A DNA stretch of 19,709 nt, taken from positions 586-20,294 of the forward strand of contig DBAV01000024.1 in assembly GCA_002291875.1 (NCBI GenBank). Reading direction: 5' to 3'. The notes beneath the pieces are model-generated. The model worked only from the letters and a program-made list of their open reading frames with translations, was not told the DNA's origin and did no database searches. A program made the position numbers and the translations under genes. Origin of the DNA: Hyphomonadaceae bacterium UBA1001. Lineage in GTDB: Bacteria > Pseudomonadota > Alphaproteobacteria > Caulobacterales > Aquidulcibacteraceae. Shown here piece after piece: positions 7,116 to 14,584 of this stretch (positions are counted from its first letter, which is position 1; each line of letters opens with the position of its first letter).

Positions 7116-8162
7116 ATGAAACGCATCCTGGTTACCGCCCTCCTCGTTGTCCTGGGCTTTGCGGTGCTTGCCGCCGGCGCGACCGCCGCCGTCCTGTTCC
7201 GACCCGACCTGTCCTGGCAGGAACTGGACGCGCGCTATGCGGGCGCCGAACCCCGATGGGTCGACCTTTCGCCCGAACTGCGGGTACGGGTCCGCGTCAG
7301 CGGGCCGATGGCCACCCAGTCGCCGCGCACTCCGCTGGTCCTGGTGCACGGATACACGGCCTCGCTGGAGACCTGGGAGCCATGGGCAATGCGGCTGGCG
7401 CGCGACCGGGTCGTGATCCGGCTCGACCTGCCCGGCCATGGGCTGACCCGCACGCCCGACGGTCAGGATGTGGGCCTGCCTGCGCTGGTCGATGTCGTCG
7501 ATCGGACCACACGCGCTCTGGGTGTCGAATGGTTTGCCATCGGCGGCAATTCGATGGGTGGCCATGTCGCATGGCGCTTTGCCGTTGCCCACCCGGATCG
7601 GGTCACGGCCCTGATCCCCGTCAGCACCGCGGGTGTTCCCGGTGACACGCCCGCCGCCGCGACCGCGCAAGACGAGAGCGTCGATGGCTTTGCCCTTGTG
7701 CGCAACCCGATCACCCGCCCGCTGGTCCGCTGGATGGGCTCGCGCGGGCTGATCGAACAGGGCCTCAAGGTCGCCTTTCACGACGATGCCCAGGTCACGC
7801 CCGACATGGTGGACCGCTATTGGGCCATGCTGCGGGCGCCCGGCGCTCGCGATGTGATCCAGCGGATTCCGTTCGCCCAGGAGCCCGACCCCGCCGCCAT
7901 TGCGGCGCTCTCGACCCTGCGGGTGCCGACGCTCGTGCTGCACGGGCGCGAGGATCGCGTGATACCGGTGGCCAGCGGCGAGGCGATCGCGCGCCGCATC
8001 CCGGGTGCGCGGCTGATCATCTATGACGCGATCGGACATATTCCGATGGAAGAGGCCGCCGCGCGCTCGGCCGAGGACGTCGCAGGCTTTCTGGCATCGG
8101 TGGATGTGCGCATGGCCGAACTGACCGGCAGCGCGCCCACGCCCGCCCCCGGCGCACCCTGA
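7116..8162 (+). CDS. Membrane-anchored alpha/beta hydrolase
   Basis: This is a 348-residue alpha/beta-hydrolase-fold enzyme with an N-terminal hydrophobic segment (about residues 4-28), acting as a membrane anchor or uncleaved signal. The oxyanion region is LVLVHGY (74-80). The nucleophile elbow is GNSMGG with Ser146. The likely acid is Asp280 in HGREDRVIP, and the base is His308 in GHIP. The cap region (about 170-255) is typical of the epoxide hydrolase/esterase/lactonase-like branch, so the substrate is undetermined. AGGGA lies about seven bases before the ATG. It follows the receptor gene by 84 nt on the same strand, so co-transcription and a role in processing the imported compound are possible but unproven. 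Confidence 0.9.
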   Translation: MKRILVTALLVVLGFAVLAAGATAAVLFRPDLSWQELDARYAGAEPRWVDLSPELRVRVRVSGPMATQSPRTPLVLVHGYTASLETWEPWAMRLARDRVVIRLDLPGHGLTRTPDGQDVGLPALVDVVDRTTRALGVEWFAIGGNSMGGHVAWRFAVAHPDRVTALIPVSTAGVPGDTPAAATAQDESVDGFALVRNPITRPLVRWMGSRGLIEQGLKVAFHDDAQVTPDMVDRYWAMLRAPGARDVIQRIPFAQEPDPAAIAALSTLRVPTLVLHGREDRVIPVASGEAIARRIPGARLIIYDAIGHIPMEEAAARSAEDVAGFLASVDVRMAELTGSAPTPAPGAP

Positions 8163-8171
8163 CCGCACGGC

Positions 8172-8200
8172 TTGCCGCACCGAAGGCGTGCGCCTAGACG
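8172..8200 (+). promoter_or_regulatory. Possible promoter before the ferredoxin reductase gene
   Basis: TTGCCG (8172-8177) and TAGACG (8195-8200) are 17 nt apart in the 74-nt gap before the reductase gene. The -35 match is fair and the -10 match weak. It would start a transcript about 30 nt before the ATG at 8237. Confidence 0.28.
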
Positions 8201-8236
8201 CGCGTGCCAGGCCGTGCAGGGGCGGGAGATCACGCA

Positions 8237-9466
8237 ATGCTCGAGGGACGCGTCGTGGTGGTCGGCGCCGGACAGGCTGGCGGCGAGGTCGCGATCCAGC
8301 TGCGCCGGATGGGCTGGCAGGGCCACGTCACGGTGCTGGGCGCCGAAACGGCACCGCCTTACCAGCGCCCGCCGCTCTCGAAGAAGTATCTGGCCGGCCA
8401 GATGGCCACCGACGACCTTTGGCTGCGCCCGCGTGAGACCTTTGCCGAGGAACGTATCGCGCTCGGCACGGGCGAACGCGTGGTGCACGCTGATCTTGAC
8501 GCGCGGGCGGTCACCACCGGCGATGGCGAGGTCCATGCCTTCGACCATCTGGTGTTCGCAACCGGCTCGACACCGCGCCGGATCGCGCTGCCGGGCGCCG
8601 AGCTGGGCGGCGTCCACGTCCTTCGGTCGATCACCGATGTCGACGGCCTGCGGCCCGCCCTTCTGCCGGGCGCGCGGCTGGTGATCGTCGGCGCCGGCTA
8701 TATCGGACTGGAAGTGGCCGCGGTGGCGCGCGGGCTGGACGTGGCGGTGACCGTGCTCGAGGCCGCACCGCGCGTCCTGGCACGCGTGACCGGCCCCGAA
8801 ATGTCAGCCTTTTATGACCAGGTGCACCGTGACGCCGGGGTCGACGTGCGCACGGGTGCGCGCCTCGAGGCGTTCGAGGGGGACGGCCAGGTCGCGGCCG
8901 TGCGGCTGGCCGATGGTCAGCGGATCGAGGCCGATGTGGTGCTGGTGGCCATCGGGATCGTGCCCGATGACGCGTTGGCGCGGGCGTCGGGGGTGCACTG
9001 CGAGGACGGCATCGTGGTCGATGCCGACGCGCGAACCTCGGCTCCGGGCGTTTACGCCATCGGCGACTGCGCGCGGCGGCCCCTGGTGCATTACGACCGG
9101 CGGCTGTCCCGGCTGGAAAGTGTCCACAACGCGCTTGAACAGGCAAAGCTGGCGGCTGCGGCGATCACCGGCGCACCGCGTCCCACCGAAGAGACACCCT
9201 GGTTCTGGTCCGACCAGTACGACCTCAAGCTGCAGATCGCCGGCATTTCGGCGGGCGCCGACCGGGTGGTCCTGCGCGGTGACCCCGGGACACGGCGGTT
9301 TGCGGCATTTTCGCTGGCTGCGGGCCGCCTGATCGCGGTGGACGCGGTCAATGCGCCCGCCGAATTCATGGCAGGCCGCAAGCTGATTGCGCAGCGCGCG
9401 GAGGTTGCGCCCGAACGGCTCGCGGATACATCCGTGTCGATGAAGGACATCCTCGGTGCGGGCTGA
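8237..9466 (+). CDS. FAD/NAD(P)H-dependent ferredoxin reductase (putidaredoxin/rhodocoxin reductase type)
   Basis: This is a 409-residue flavoprotein that passes electrons from NAD(P)H to a [2Fe-2S] ferredoxin. The FAD-binding Rossmann motif is VVVVGAGQAGGE (6-17), followed by the family block PYQRPPLSKKYLAG (41-54). The ATG motif is FATGSTPR (107-114). The NAD(P)-binding motif is VIVGAGYIGLE (149-159). The second FAD motif is GVYAIGDCA (271-279). The C-terminal domain has WFWSDQYDLKLQIAG, typical of the putidaredoxin reductase group. GGGAG at 8224-8228 is eight bases before the chosen ATG; an ATG 33 bases further upstream lacks such a site. The ferredoxin gene follows by 36 nt and is the obvious redox partner. 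Confidence 0.95.
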   Translation: MLEGRVVVVGAGQAGGEVAIQLRRMGWQGHVTVLGAETAPPYQRPPLSKKYLAGQMATDDLWLRPRETFAEERIALGTGERVVHADLDARAVTTGDGEVHAFDHLVFATGSTPRRIALPGAELGGVHVLRSITDVDGLRPALLPGARLVIVGAGYIGLEVAAVARGLDVAVTVLEAAPRVLARVTGPEMSAFYDQVHRDAGVDVRTGARLEAFEGDGQVAAVRLADGQRIEADVVLVAIGIVPDDALARASGVHCEDGIVVDADARTSAPGVYAIGDCARRPLVHYDRRLSRLESVHNALEQAKLAAAAITGAPRPTEETPWFWSDQYDLKLQIAGISAGADRVVLRGDPGTRRFAAFSLAAGRLIAVDAVNAPAEFMAGRKLIAQRAEVAPERLADTSVSMKDILGAG

Positions 9467-9502
9467 CGGGGCCCGGGCCGGCGCGAAATCGAGAGGGGAA
9501 GC

Positions 9503-9823
9503 ATGCCCAAGGTGACGTTTGTCGACAGCGCCGGCACGGCGCGCACGGTCGAAGGCAGGAATGGCCAGACGCTGCAGGAACTGGCCGAGAAGAACAACAT
9601 TCCCGGGATCGACGCGGACTGCGGCGGCGCGTGCTCGTGTGCGACCTGCCACGTCTATGTCGCCGAGGAATGGCTGGAAAAGGTCGGCAAGCCGACCGGG
9701 ATGGAGCAATCCATGCTGGATTTCGCCGAGAACGTCACCGCGAACTCGCGCCTGTCCTGCCAGATACGGCTCAGCGAACCGCTGGACGGCATCACCGTCA
9801 CCACGCCCGAAAGCCAGCATTGA
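9503..9823 (+). CDS. [2Fe-2S] ferredoxin (putidaredoxin/adrenodoxin type)
   Basis: This is a 106-residue electron carrier. The cluster ligands are Cys40, Cys46, Cys49 and Cys86, in DADCGGACSCATCHVYV and LSCQIRL, giving the C-x5-C-x2-C-x36-C spacing of the vertebrate/putidaredoxin class. Cys44 is an extra, non-ligand cysteine inside the cluster loop. A strong GAGAGGGGAAG ribosome-binding site precedes the ATG. With the adjacent reductase it forms a complete two-component electron-transfer chain of the kind that serves class I bacterial P450s. A role as the Fe-S assembly ferredoxin is less likely, because no isc/suf or hscA genes are nearby. No P450 lies in the window. Confidence 0.95.
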   Translation: MPKVTFVDSAGTARTVEGRNGQTLQELAEKNNIPGIDADCGGACSCATCHVYVAEEWLEKVGKPTGMEQSMLDFAENVTANSRLSCQIRLSEPLDGITVTTPESQH

Positions 9824-9845
9824 GCGGCCAGGGCGGAGCGCTGCG

Positions 9846-10529
9846 ATGAGACCGATCGACGGACCGCGGATGGCGCCGGCGCGGGGCGGCAAGCCCGACA
9901 GCCTGGTCATCCTGCTGCACGGTTACGGCTCGAACGGCGAGGACCTGCTTTCGCTTGCCCCCTATTGGCGCGACGCCCTGCCCGGCGCCCAGTTCCTCGG
10001 TCCCAACGCGCCCGAGCCGCTCGCCGGTTTCCCGGGCGGCTATCAGTGGTTCGACCTGGGAGGGATGACGCCGCAGGGCGTCGAGCGCGGCGTGCGGGCC
10101 GCGGCGGCCCCGCTCGAGCGTTTCATCGACCGCGAGAGCGAGCGATACGGTGTCCCGCCCCAGCGCATCGCGCTGGTGGGCTTCAGCCAGGGAACGATGA
10201 TGGCGCTGCATGTGGGCATGCGCCGCACCCCGAGGCTGGGTGGAATTGTCGGCTTTTCAGGCGCGCTGGCCGCACCGGCGGCCCTGAAGGCCGAAATGGC
10301 CGCCGCGCCGCCCGTGCTGCTGGTCCACGGCGATCGCGACGACCGCATTCCCGTCCAGGCCATGTTCCAGGCCGCCCAGGCGCTGTGTGCCGCAGGCCAT
10401 GCCGCGCAATGGCACGTTTCCACCGGCCTGCCGCACTCGATCGGTCCGGATGGCGTGGAACTGGCGGGGCGTTTCCTGGCGGCGGCCCTGGCCGGTCGGA
10501 TCGATCCCGCGCCGACGATTGCGGCCTGA
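9846..10529 (+). CDS. Phospholipase/carboxylesterase family hydrolase
   Basis: This is a 227-residue cytosolic serine hydrolase of the PF02230 (acyl-protein thioesterase/YpfH-like) group. No signal peptide is visible. The family start LVILLHGYGSNGEDLLSLAP (20-39) supplies the oxyanion loop. GFSQG carries the nucleophile Ser114. The acid is Asp165 in HGDRDDRIP and the base His197 in LPHSIGPDG. GGAG at 9835-9838 sits seven bases before the ATG at 9846. The open frame extends well upstream over the ferredoxin gene, but that part is a shadow. It follows the ferredoxin by 22 nt and precedes the thioesterase by 5 nt, so it is part of the same transcription unit. The physiological ester is unknown. 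Confidence 0.92.
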   Translation: MRPIDGPRMAPARGGKPDSLVILLHGYGSNGEDLLSLAPYWRDALPGAQFLGPNAPEPLAGFPGGYQWFDLGGMTPQGVERGVRAAAAPLERFIDRESERYGVPPQRIALVGFSQGTMMALHVGMRRTPRLGGIVGFSGALAAPAALKAEMAAAPPVLLVHGDRDDRIPVQAMFQAAQALCAAGHAAQWHVSTGLPHSIGPDGVELAGRFLAAALAGRIDPAPTIAA

Positions 10530-10534
10530 CCGCG

Positions 10535-10984
10535 ATGTCCGACGCCGTCGCGCCCGAGCCGGCGCCGATCCCCGACGGATACACGCTGATCGACTGGACC
10601 CGCGGTTTCGGCCGCTCGATCGGGCCGCTGTATCAGAAATCCTGTGCGGTCGAAGGCTATGCGCGGGCATTCCGGGTCGAGGACCGCCACACCAACGGCA
10701 TGATGAACGCCCATGGCGGCATGCTGATGAGCTTTGCGGACGTCGCATTGGGCCATGCGGTTTCCGGGCGCCGCGACCGCTGGTGGGTGACCGTCCGCCT
10801 GTGCTGTGACTTTGTCTCGGGGGCGCATCTGGGCGATTGGGTGGAAGGCAATGGCCGCATCATCGCCAGCGCGGACGATCTGCACACGGTCGAGGGACGG
10901 ATCTGGGTCGGCGATCGCACCGTGATGACCGCAACGGGCGTGTTCAAGACCATCGAGCGCCGGCCGACCGGTGGGGCGCTGTGA
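10535..10984 (+). CDS. PaaI-type hotdog-fold thioesterase
   Basis: This is a 149-residue single hotdog-fold protein that probably hydrolyses an acyl-CoA or aryl-CoA thioester. The signature NAHGGMLMSFADVALGHA (58-75) carries the usual Asn58, the His60-Gly-Gly turn and Asp69 on the long helix. The strands RWWVTVRLCCDFVSGAHLGDWVE and RTVMTATGVFKTI complete the fold. It starts five bases after the esterase stop and ends 13 bases before cytidylate kinase, so translation is probably coupled. No strong ribosome-binding site is visible. The ATG gives a slightly long Ala/Pro-rich N-terminus. The substrate is unknown. Confidence 0.9.
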   Translation: MSDAVAPEPAPIPDGYTLIDWTRGFGRSIGPLYQKSCAVEGYARAFRVEDRHTNGMMNAHGGMLMSFADVALGHAVSGRRDRWWVTVRLCCDFVSGAHLGDWVEGNGRIIASADDLHTVEGRIWVGDRTVMTATGVFKTIERRPTGGAL

Positions 10985-10997
10985 GCAGGGCCCGCTG

Positions 10998-11621
10998 ATG
11001 ATCATCGCCATCGACGGTCCCGCCGCATCGGGCAAGGGCACGCTGGCGCGGCGGCTGGCGGCCCATTATCGCCTGCCCCTGCTGGATACGGGCGCGCTTT
11101 ACCGCGCGGTGGCGCTGGCGGTCATCGAGGCGGGCGCCAGCCCCTCCGACGCACAGGCCGCCATCCGCGCCGCGCGCACGCTCGACCCCGCGCTGGCCGA
11201 TGATCCGCGGGTGCGAAGCGCCGAGATCGGCCAGGGCGCCTCGAAGGTTGCCGCGGTCCCCGAGGTGCGTGCCGCCCTGCTGGAGGTCCAGAGGCGGTTT
11301 GCGCGGACGCCTGGCGGGGCGATCCTGGATGGGCGGGACATCGGGACCGTGATCTGCCCGGACGCCGACTTCAAGTTCTTTGTCACGGCCGCGCCGCATG
11401 TCCGGGCGCGCAGGCGCTGGAAAGAACTGTCGGAGGGCGGCCAGGTGACATCGCTGGACGAGGTCGCCGCACAGCTGGCCGAGCGCGATGCCCGCGACAG
11501 CGGCCGCAGGGACGCACCGCTTGGCCGCGCCGAGGACGCGGTCTTGCTGGACACCACCGATCTGAGTATAGACGCCGCCGTGGAGGCTGCTCGCCGCATC
11601 ATCGACGTCGGCTTGGCGTAG
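10998..11621 (+). CDS. cmk: Cytidylate kinase
   Basis: Cmk phosphorylates CMP and dCMP to the diphosphates with ATP. The 207-residue protein begins with the P-loop IDGPAASGKGT (5-15) and has the substrate-binding DTGALYRAVA. It then has the DGRDIGTVICPDADFKFFVTA block and the lid region RARRRWKEL, and ends in the alpha-helical tail. It is a little shorter than the E. coli enzyme (227) but complete. AGGG at 10987-10990 precedes the chosen ATG; a longer in-frame start would overlap the thioesterase. It lies directly upstream of rpsA, the classic cmk-rpsA arrangement, and is the last gene of the closely spaced run starting at 8237. Confidence 0.95.
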   Translation: MIIAIDGPAASGKGTLARRLAAHYRLPLLDTGALYRAVALAVIEAGASPSDAQAAIRAARTLDPALADDPRVRSAEIGQGASKVAAVPEVRAALLEVQRRFARTPGGAILDGRDIGTVICPDADFKFFVTAAPHVRARRRWKELSEGGQVTSLDEVAAQLAERDARDSGRRDAPLGRAEDAVLLDTTDLSIDAAVEAARRIIDVGLA

Positions 11622-11647
11622 GATACGGCACTGGCCAGCACGAGTTC

Positions 11648-11670
11648 GGGCGTTGCGCCTTCGCACGCCC
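11648..11670 (+). other. Hairpin in the cmk-rpsA spacer
   Basis: GGGCGTTGCG (11648-11657) pairs with CGCACGCCC (11662-11670), giving a nine-base-pair stem with one bulged base and a four-base CCTT loop. It lies 27 nt after the cmk stop, in the 185-nt spacer before rpsA. There is no T run, so it could be a weak terminator, a processing site or part of an rpsA leader. The rest of the spacer (11622-11806) shows no open reading frame and no clear promoter. Confidence 0.4.
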
Positions 11671-11806
11671 CCATGCGCGCTGTCCGTCCTCCTCGACGTC
11701 GACACCCGGCAGAGACGTCCCATGGTGGGGCGTGGCCGCGGCTGTCGTCGCCAAGACCGCCGGAGCCAACCGGTCGGCCTGACATCCAACGGAGACCTGT
11801 AGTTGC

Positions 11807-13510
11807 ATGAACAAGCACATGACCATGTCCGCGCTTAACCCCAGCCGCTCGGACTTCGAGGCGATGCTCGAGGCGAGCGTCCTCGGCGGCGGCCAGATCG
11901 AGGGCAAGGTCACGACCGCCCGCGTCACCGCGATCGAAAACGATTTCGTCGTGGTCGACATCGGCCTGAAGACCGAGGGGCGCATCCCGCTGCGCGAATT
12001 TGCGCTCGACGACGTGCAGCCCACTGCCGGCTCCGACGTCGACGTCTACATCGACCGCGTCGAAAATGCGCTGGGCGAGGCGGTGGTCAGCCGCGAACGC
12101 GCCCGCCGCGAAGAAGCCTGGACGCGCCTGGAAAAGCAGCACGAGCGCGGCGAAGTCGTCGAAGGCGTGCTGGTTGGCCGCGTCAAGGGCGGCTTTACCG
12201 TCGACCTTGGCGGCGCGAACGCCTTCCTGCCCGGCAGCCAGGTCGACATCCGCCCGGTGCGTGACGTCCAGCCGCTGATGGGCGTCCGTCAGCCCTTCGC
12301 CGTCCTGAAGATGGACCGCCAGCGCGGGAACATCGTGGTGTCGCGCCGTTCGGTGATGGAACAGGACCGCCAGGGCCAGCGCGCCGAGATCGTGCAGAGC
12401 CTGCACGAGGGCGAAATCCGCGAAGGCGTGGTCAAGAACATCACCGACTATGGTGCGTTCGTGGACCTCGGCGGCATCGATGGCCTGCTGCATGTCACCG
12501 ACATGAGCTGGAAGCGCGTGTCCCACCCCAGCCAGGTGCTGAATGTCGGCGACACGGTCCGGGTCCAGATCATCAAGATCAACCAGGACACCCAGCGCAT
12601 CTCGCTGGGCATGAAGCAGCTTCAGTCCGATCCGTGGGACGGCGTGGCGGCGAAATACCCGCAGAACGCCAAGTTCACCGGCCGCGTGACCAACATCACC
12701 GACTATGGTGCCTTCGTCGAGCTCGAGCCCGGCGTCGAGGGCCTGGTCCACGTCTCGGAAATGAGCTGGACCAAGAAGAACGTGCCGCCCGGCAAGATCG
12801 TCTCGTCCTCGCAGGAGGTCGAAGTGATCGTGCTCGAGGTGGATGCCGACAAGCGGCGCATCTCGCTGGGCCTCAAGCAGGTGATGCAGAACCCGTGGGA
12901 GCGCTTTGTCGAAGAGCACCCGGTCAACTCGATCGTCACCGGCGAGGTCAAGAACATCACCGAGTTCGGCCTGTTCGTCGGCCTGAACGCGGAACTGGAC
13001 GGGCTGGTGCACATGTCCGACCTGTCGTGGGAACAGAGCGGCGAAGAAGCCGTCAAGGCCTACAACAAGGGCGACACCGTCACCGCGCGCGTGCTGGAAG
13101 TGAATGTCGAGCGCGAGCGCATCAGCCTGGGCATCAAGCAGGCCGAGCCTGATCCGCTGGAAGGCACCGAGCTGCGGCGTGGCCAGATCGTCACGGTCGA
13201 GGTCACCAAGATCGACCCGAACTTCATCGAAGTGGCGTTCGGGCCCGAGAATGCCCAGAAGGCGACCATCCGCAAGCTGGACCTGTCGCGGGATCGCAAT
13301 GACCAGCGCACGGACCGCTTTGCCATTTGCGACCGGACCGACGCGATGATCACCTCGTTCGACCGCACCACGCGCAAGATCACGCTTTCGATCAAGGCGA
13401 TGCAGCTGGCCGAGGAAAAAGAGGCCGTGGCCCAGTACGGCTCGTCGGACTCGGGCGCGTCGCTCGGCGACATCCTCGGCGCGGCGCTGCGCAACTCGAA
13501 GAAGGACTGA
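11807..13510 (+). CDS. rpsA: 30S ribosomal protein S1
   Basis: S1 binds mRNA on the small ribosomal subunit and promotes initiation on structured or weak leaders. The 567 residues contain six S1/OB repeats at about 30-97, 115-181, 202-272, 288-358, 375-445 and 458-532. Repeats 3 to 5 are best conserved: VKNITDYGAFVDLGGIDGLLH, VTNITDYGAFVELEPGVEGLVH and VKNITEFGLFVGLNAELDGLVH. The first two repeats are the divergent ribosome-binding pair. The sixth is weaker, as in other full-length S1 proteins. A GGAGA lies 12 bases before the ATG at 11807. ATGs at 11819 and 11825 are alternative starts and change only a few residues. A clear intrinsic terminator follows. Confidence 0.97.
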   Translation: MNKHMTMSALNPSRSDFEAMLEASVLGGGQIEGKVTTARVTAIENDFVVVDIGLKTEGRIPLREFALDDVQPTAGSDVDVYIDRVENALGEAVVSRERARREEAWTRLEKQHERGEVVEGVLVGRVKGGFTVDLGGANAFLPGSQVDIRPVRDVQPLMGVRQPFAVLKMDRQRGNIVVSRRSVMEQDRQGQRAEIVQSLHEGEIREGVVKNITDYGAFVDLGGIDGLLHVTDMSWKRVSHPSQVLNVGDTVRVQIIKINQDTQRISLGMKQLQSDPWDGVAAKYPQNAKFTGRVTNITDYGAFVELEPGVEGLVHVSEMSWTKKNVPPGKIVSSSQEVEVIVLEVDADKRRISLGLKQVMQNPWERFVEEHPVNSIVTGEVKNITEFGLFVGLNAELDGLVHMSDLSWEQSGEEAVKAYNKGDTVTARVLEVNVERERISLGIKQAEPDPLEGTELRRGQIVTVEVTKIDPNFIEVAFGPENAQKATIRKLDLSRDRNDQRTDRFAICDRTDAMITSFDRTTRKITLSIKAMQLAEEKEAVAQYGSSDSGASLGDILGAALRNSKKD

Positions 13511-13560
13511 TCCGAACTGCGGCCGGGCGCCCGCCGCCCGGTCGATGGTCGATCATGATC

Positions 13561-13591
13561 GGGGCCGACTCCGCGGGGGTCGGCCCCTTTT
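13561..13591 (+). terminator. Intrinsic terminator of rpsA
   Basis: GGGGCCGAC (13561-13569) pairs with GTCGGCCCC (13579-13587), followed directly by TTTT (13588-13591). A second perfect hairpin without a T tract, CCGGGCG/CGCCCGG (13523-13529 with 13535-13541), lies between the stop codon and this terminator. The T tract is on the plus strand only, so the element serves rpsA and not hslV. Confidence 0.9.
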
Positions 13592-13658
13592 CATGTCTGC
13601 AGAGTGGCTTGGGCGACCAGGCACCGCCGCGGCGGCGGCCCGGCCTTGGCGTACGGGG

Positions 13659-14222
13659 TCAGTCGCGCGCGATCGCCTCGACCGTCAGCGAACGGTTGGT
13701 GTAGACGCAGATGTCGGCGGCAATGGCCATCGCGCGGCGCGCAATGTCCTCGGCGTCGTCCAGCGTCTCGGCGAACGCACGCGCGGCGGCCAGCGCATAA
13801 TTGCCACCCGAGCCTACGGCTACAACGTCGTGTTCGGGTTCGATCACGTCACCGGCCCCGGTGATCACCAGGGTGATCTCGGCGTCGGCCACGATCAGCA
13901 GCGCCTCGAGGCGACGCAGATAGCGATCGGTGCGCCAGTCCTTGGCCAATTCCACCGCCGCACGGGTCAGCTGGTTGGGATAGCGCTCCAGCTTTTGCTC
14001 CAGCCGCTCGAACAGGGTCAGTGCATCGGCGGTCGAACCCGCGAACCCGCCGATCACGCGCCCCTCGGCCAGGCGACGCACCTTGCGCGCATTGCCCTTC
14101 ATGATCGTTGGCCCCATCGATACCTGACCGTCACCGGCGATGACCACGCGCCCATTGCGGCGCACCGCCAGGATCGTGGTGCCGTGGAGGCCCGGCCCGT
14201 CGCCAGCGTTTGGGCGCTCCAT
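13659..14222 (-). CDS. hslV: ATP-dependent protease subunit HslV (ClpQ)
   Basis: HslV is the proteasome-like threonine peptidase of the HslUV complex. The 187-residue protein has a 14-residue leader ending in LHG, then the mature N-terminus TTILAV with nucleophile Thr15. Alphaproteobacterial HslV proteins such as that of Caulobacter share this HG-TT leader. Asp31 and Lys47, equivalent to mature Asp17 and Lys33, are present in AGDGQVSMGPTIMKGNARKVRRL. VGSGGNYALAAARA and AADICVYTN complete the family pattern. The ATG overlaps the stop of the DUF1674 gene (TGATG), which indicates translational coupling. The hslU ATPase gene, often next door, is not downstream: rpsA converges from the other side. 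Confidence 0.95.
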   Translation of the reverse strand: MERPNAGDGPGLHGTTILAVRRNGRVVIAGDGQVSMGPTIMKGNARKVRRLAEGRVIGGFAGSTADALTLFERLEQKLERYPNQLTRAAVELAKDWRTDRYLRRLEALLIVADAEITLVITGAGDVIEPEHDVVAVGSGGNYALAAARAFAETLDDAEDIARRAMAIAADICVYTNRSLTVEAIARD

Positions 14223-14440
14223 CAGAAATCCACCGCCATGCCCTTGAACTCCCAGTCGCCAAAGCGGGTCGGCTCGAGGCCGTCCCGACCCTGCCGTTCG
14301 CCCGCACCATCGGCGCGCGGCGCCTGGCCTTCGGCGGCCCTGCGGGCGTGCGCCTCTTCGAGCGCGCGTCGCGCGGCCTCGGAAATCGCCTTTCCCGGGG
14401 CAGCCCCAGGCACGTCTCGAGTTGCGGTCGAAGCGTCCAT
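14222..14440 (-). CDS. DUF1674 protein (SDHAF4-like succinate dehydrogenase assembly factor)
   Basis: This small 72-residue protein matches the DUF1674 family. The members include the eukaryotic SDHAF4/Sdh8 factors, which assist flavinylated SdhA before complex II assembly. The diagnostic C-terminal motif is PTRFGDWEFKGMAVDF (residues 57-72), with the N-terminal half Ala/Arg-rich and probably disordered. A GGAAGTGGGA stretch precedes the ATG. Its stop codon shares one base with the hslV start (TGATG), so the two are made from one mRNA. It is divergent from htpX across a 144-nt spacer. A bacterial assembly role is inferred from the family, not shown here. Confidence 0.85.
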   Translation of the reverse strand: MDASTATRDVPGAAPGKAISEAARRALEEAHARRAAEGQAPRADGAGERQGRDGLEPTRFGDWEFKGMAVDF

Positions 14441-14517
14441 GTTCCCACTTCCGTGATGGTGGGTGAACGCGATTGCGGTTCGCCCCCACGAGCCTCATAT
14501 CGTGCATCGAACAGTTA

Positions 14518-14547
14518 GGTGCAGCCATTGCTCATGCAATGCGCACC
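14518..14547 (+). other. Hairpin in the htpX leader
   Basis: GGTGC and CATTGC (14518-14522, 14526-14531) pair with GCAATG and GCACC (14536-14541, 14543-14547). This gives an 11-bp stem interrupted by a small internal loop, with a four-base TCAT loop. It lies 38-67 nt upstream of the htpX start. It may be a leader structure or an operator; no matching RNA family is recognised. The rest of the 14441-14584 spacer shows only a weak promoter-like pair, TTGCGG (14474-14479) and CATATC (14497-14502). Confidence 0.4.
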
Positions 14548-14584
14548 GGCTGAGAGGCGCCCCGGACGCGCGCAGGGAACGATC

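Noticed and set aside
8163..8236. GCACGGC/GCCGTGC inverted repeat before the ferredoxin reductase gene
   Set aside because: The arms are seven bases and about 40 bases apart in very GC-rich sequence, so chance is likely.
4509..8237. A very long open frame (over 1200 codons) on the minus strand opposite the receptor and hydrolase genes
   Set aside because: It is a GC-rich antisense shadow: the composition is Arg/Gly/His-rich, there is no domain, and the plus strand carries complete, recognisable proteins.
11099..13012. A 637-codon minus-strand frame opposite cmk and rpsA
   Set aside because: It mirrors conserved codons of S1 and Cmk, crosses their intergenic spacer, has no ribosome-binding site and no recognisable domain.
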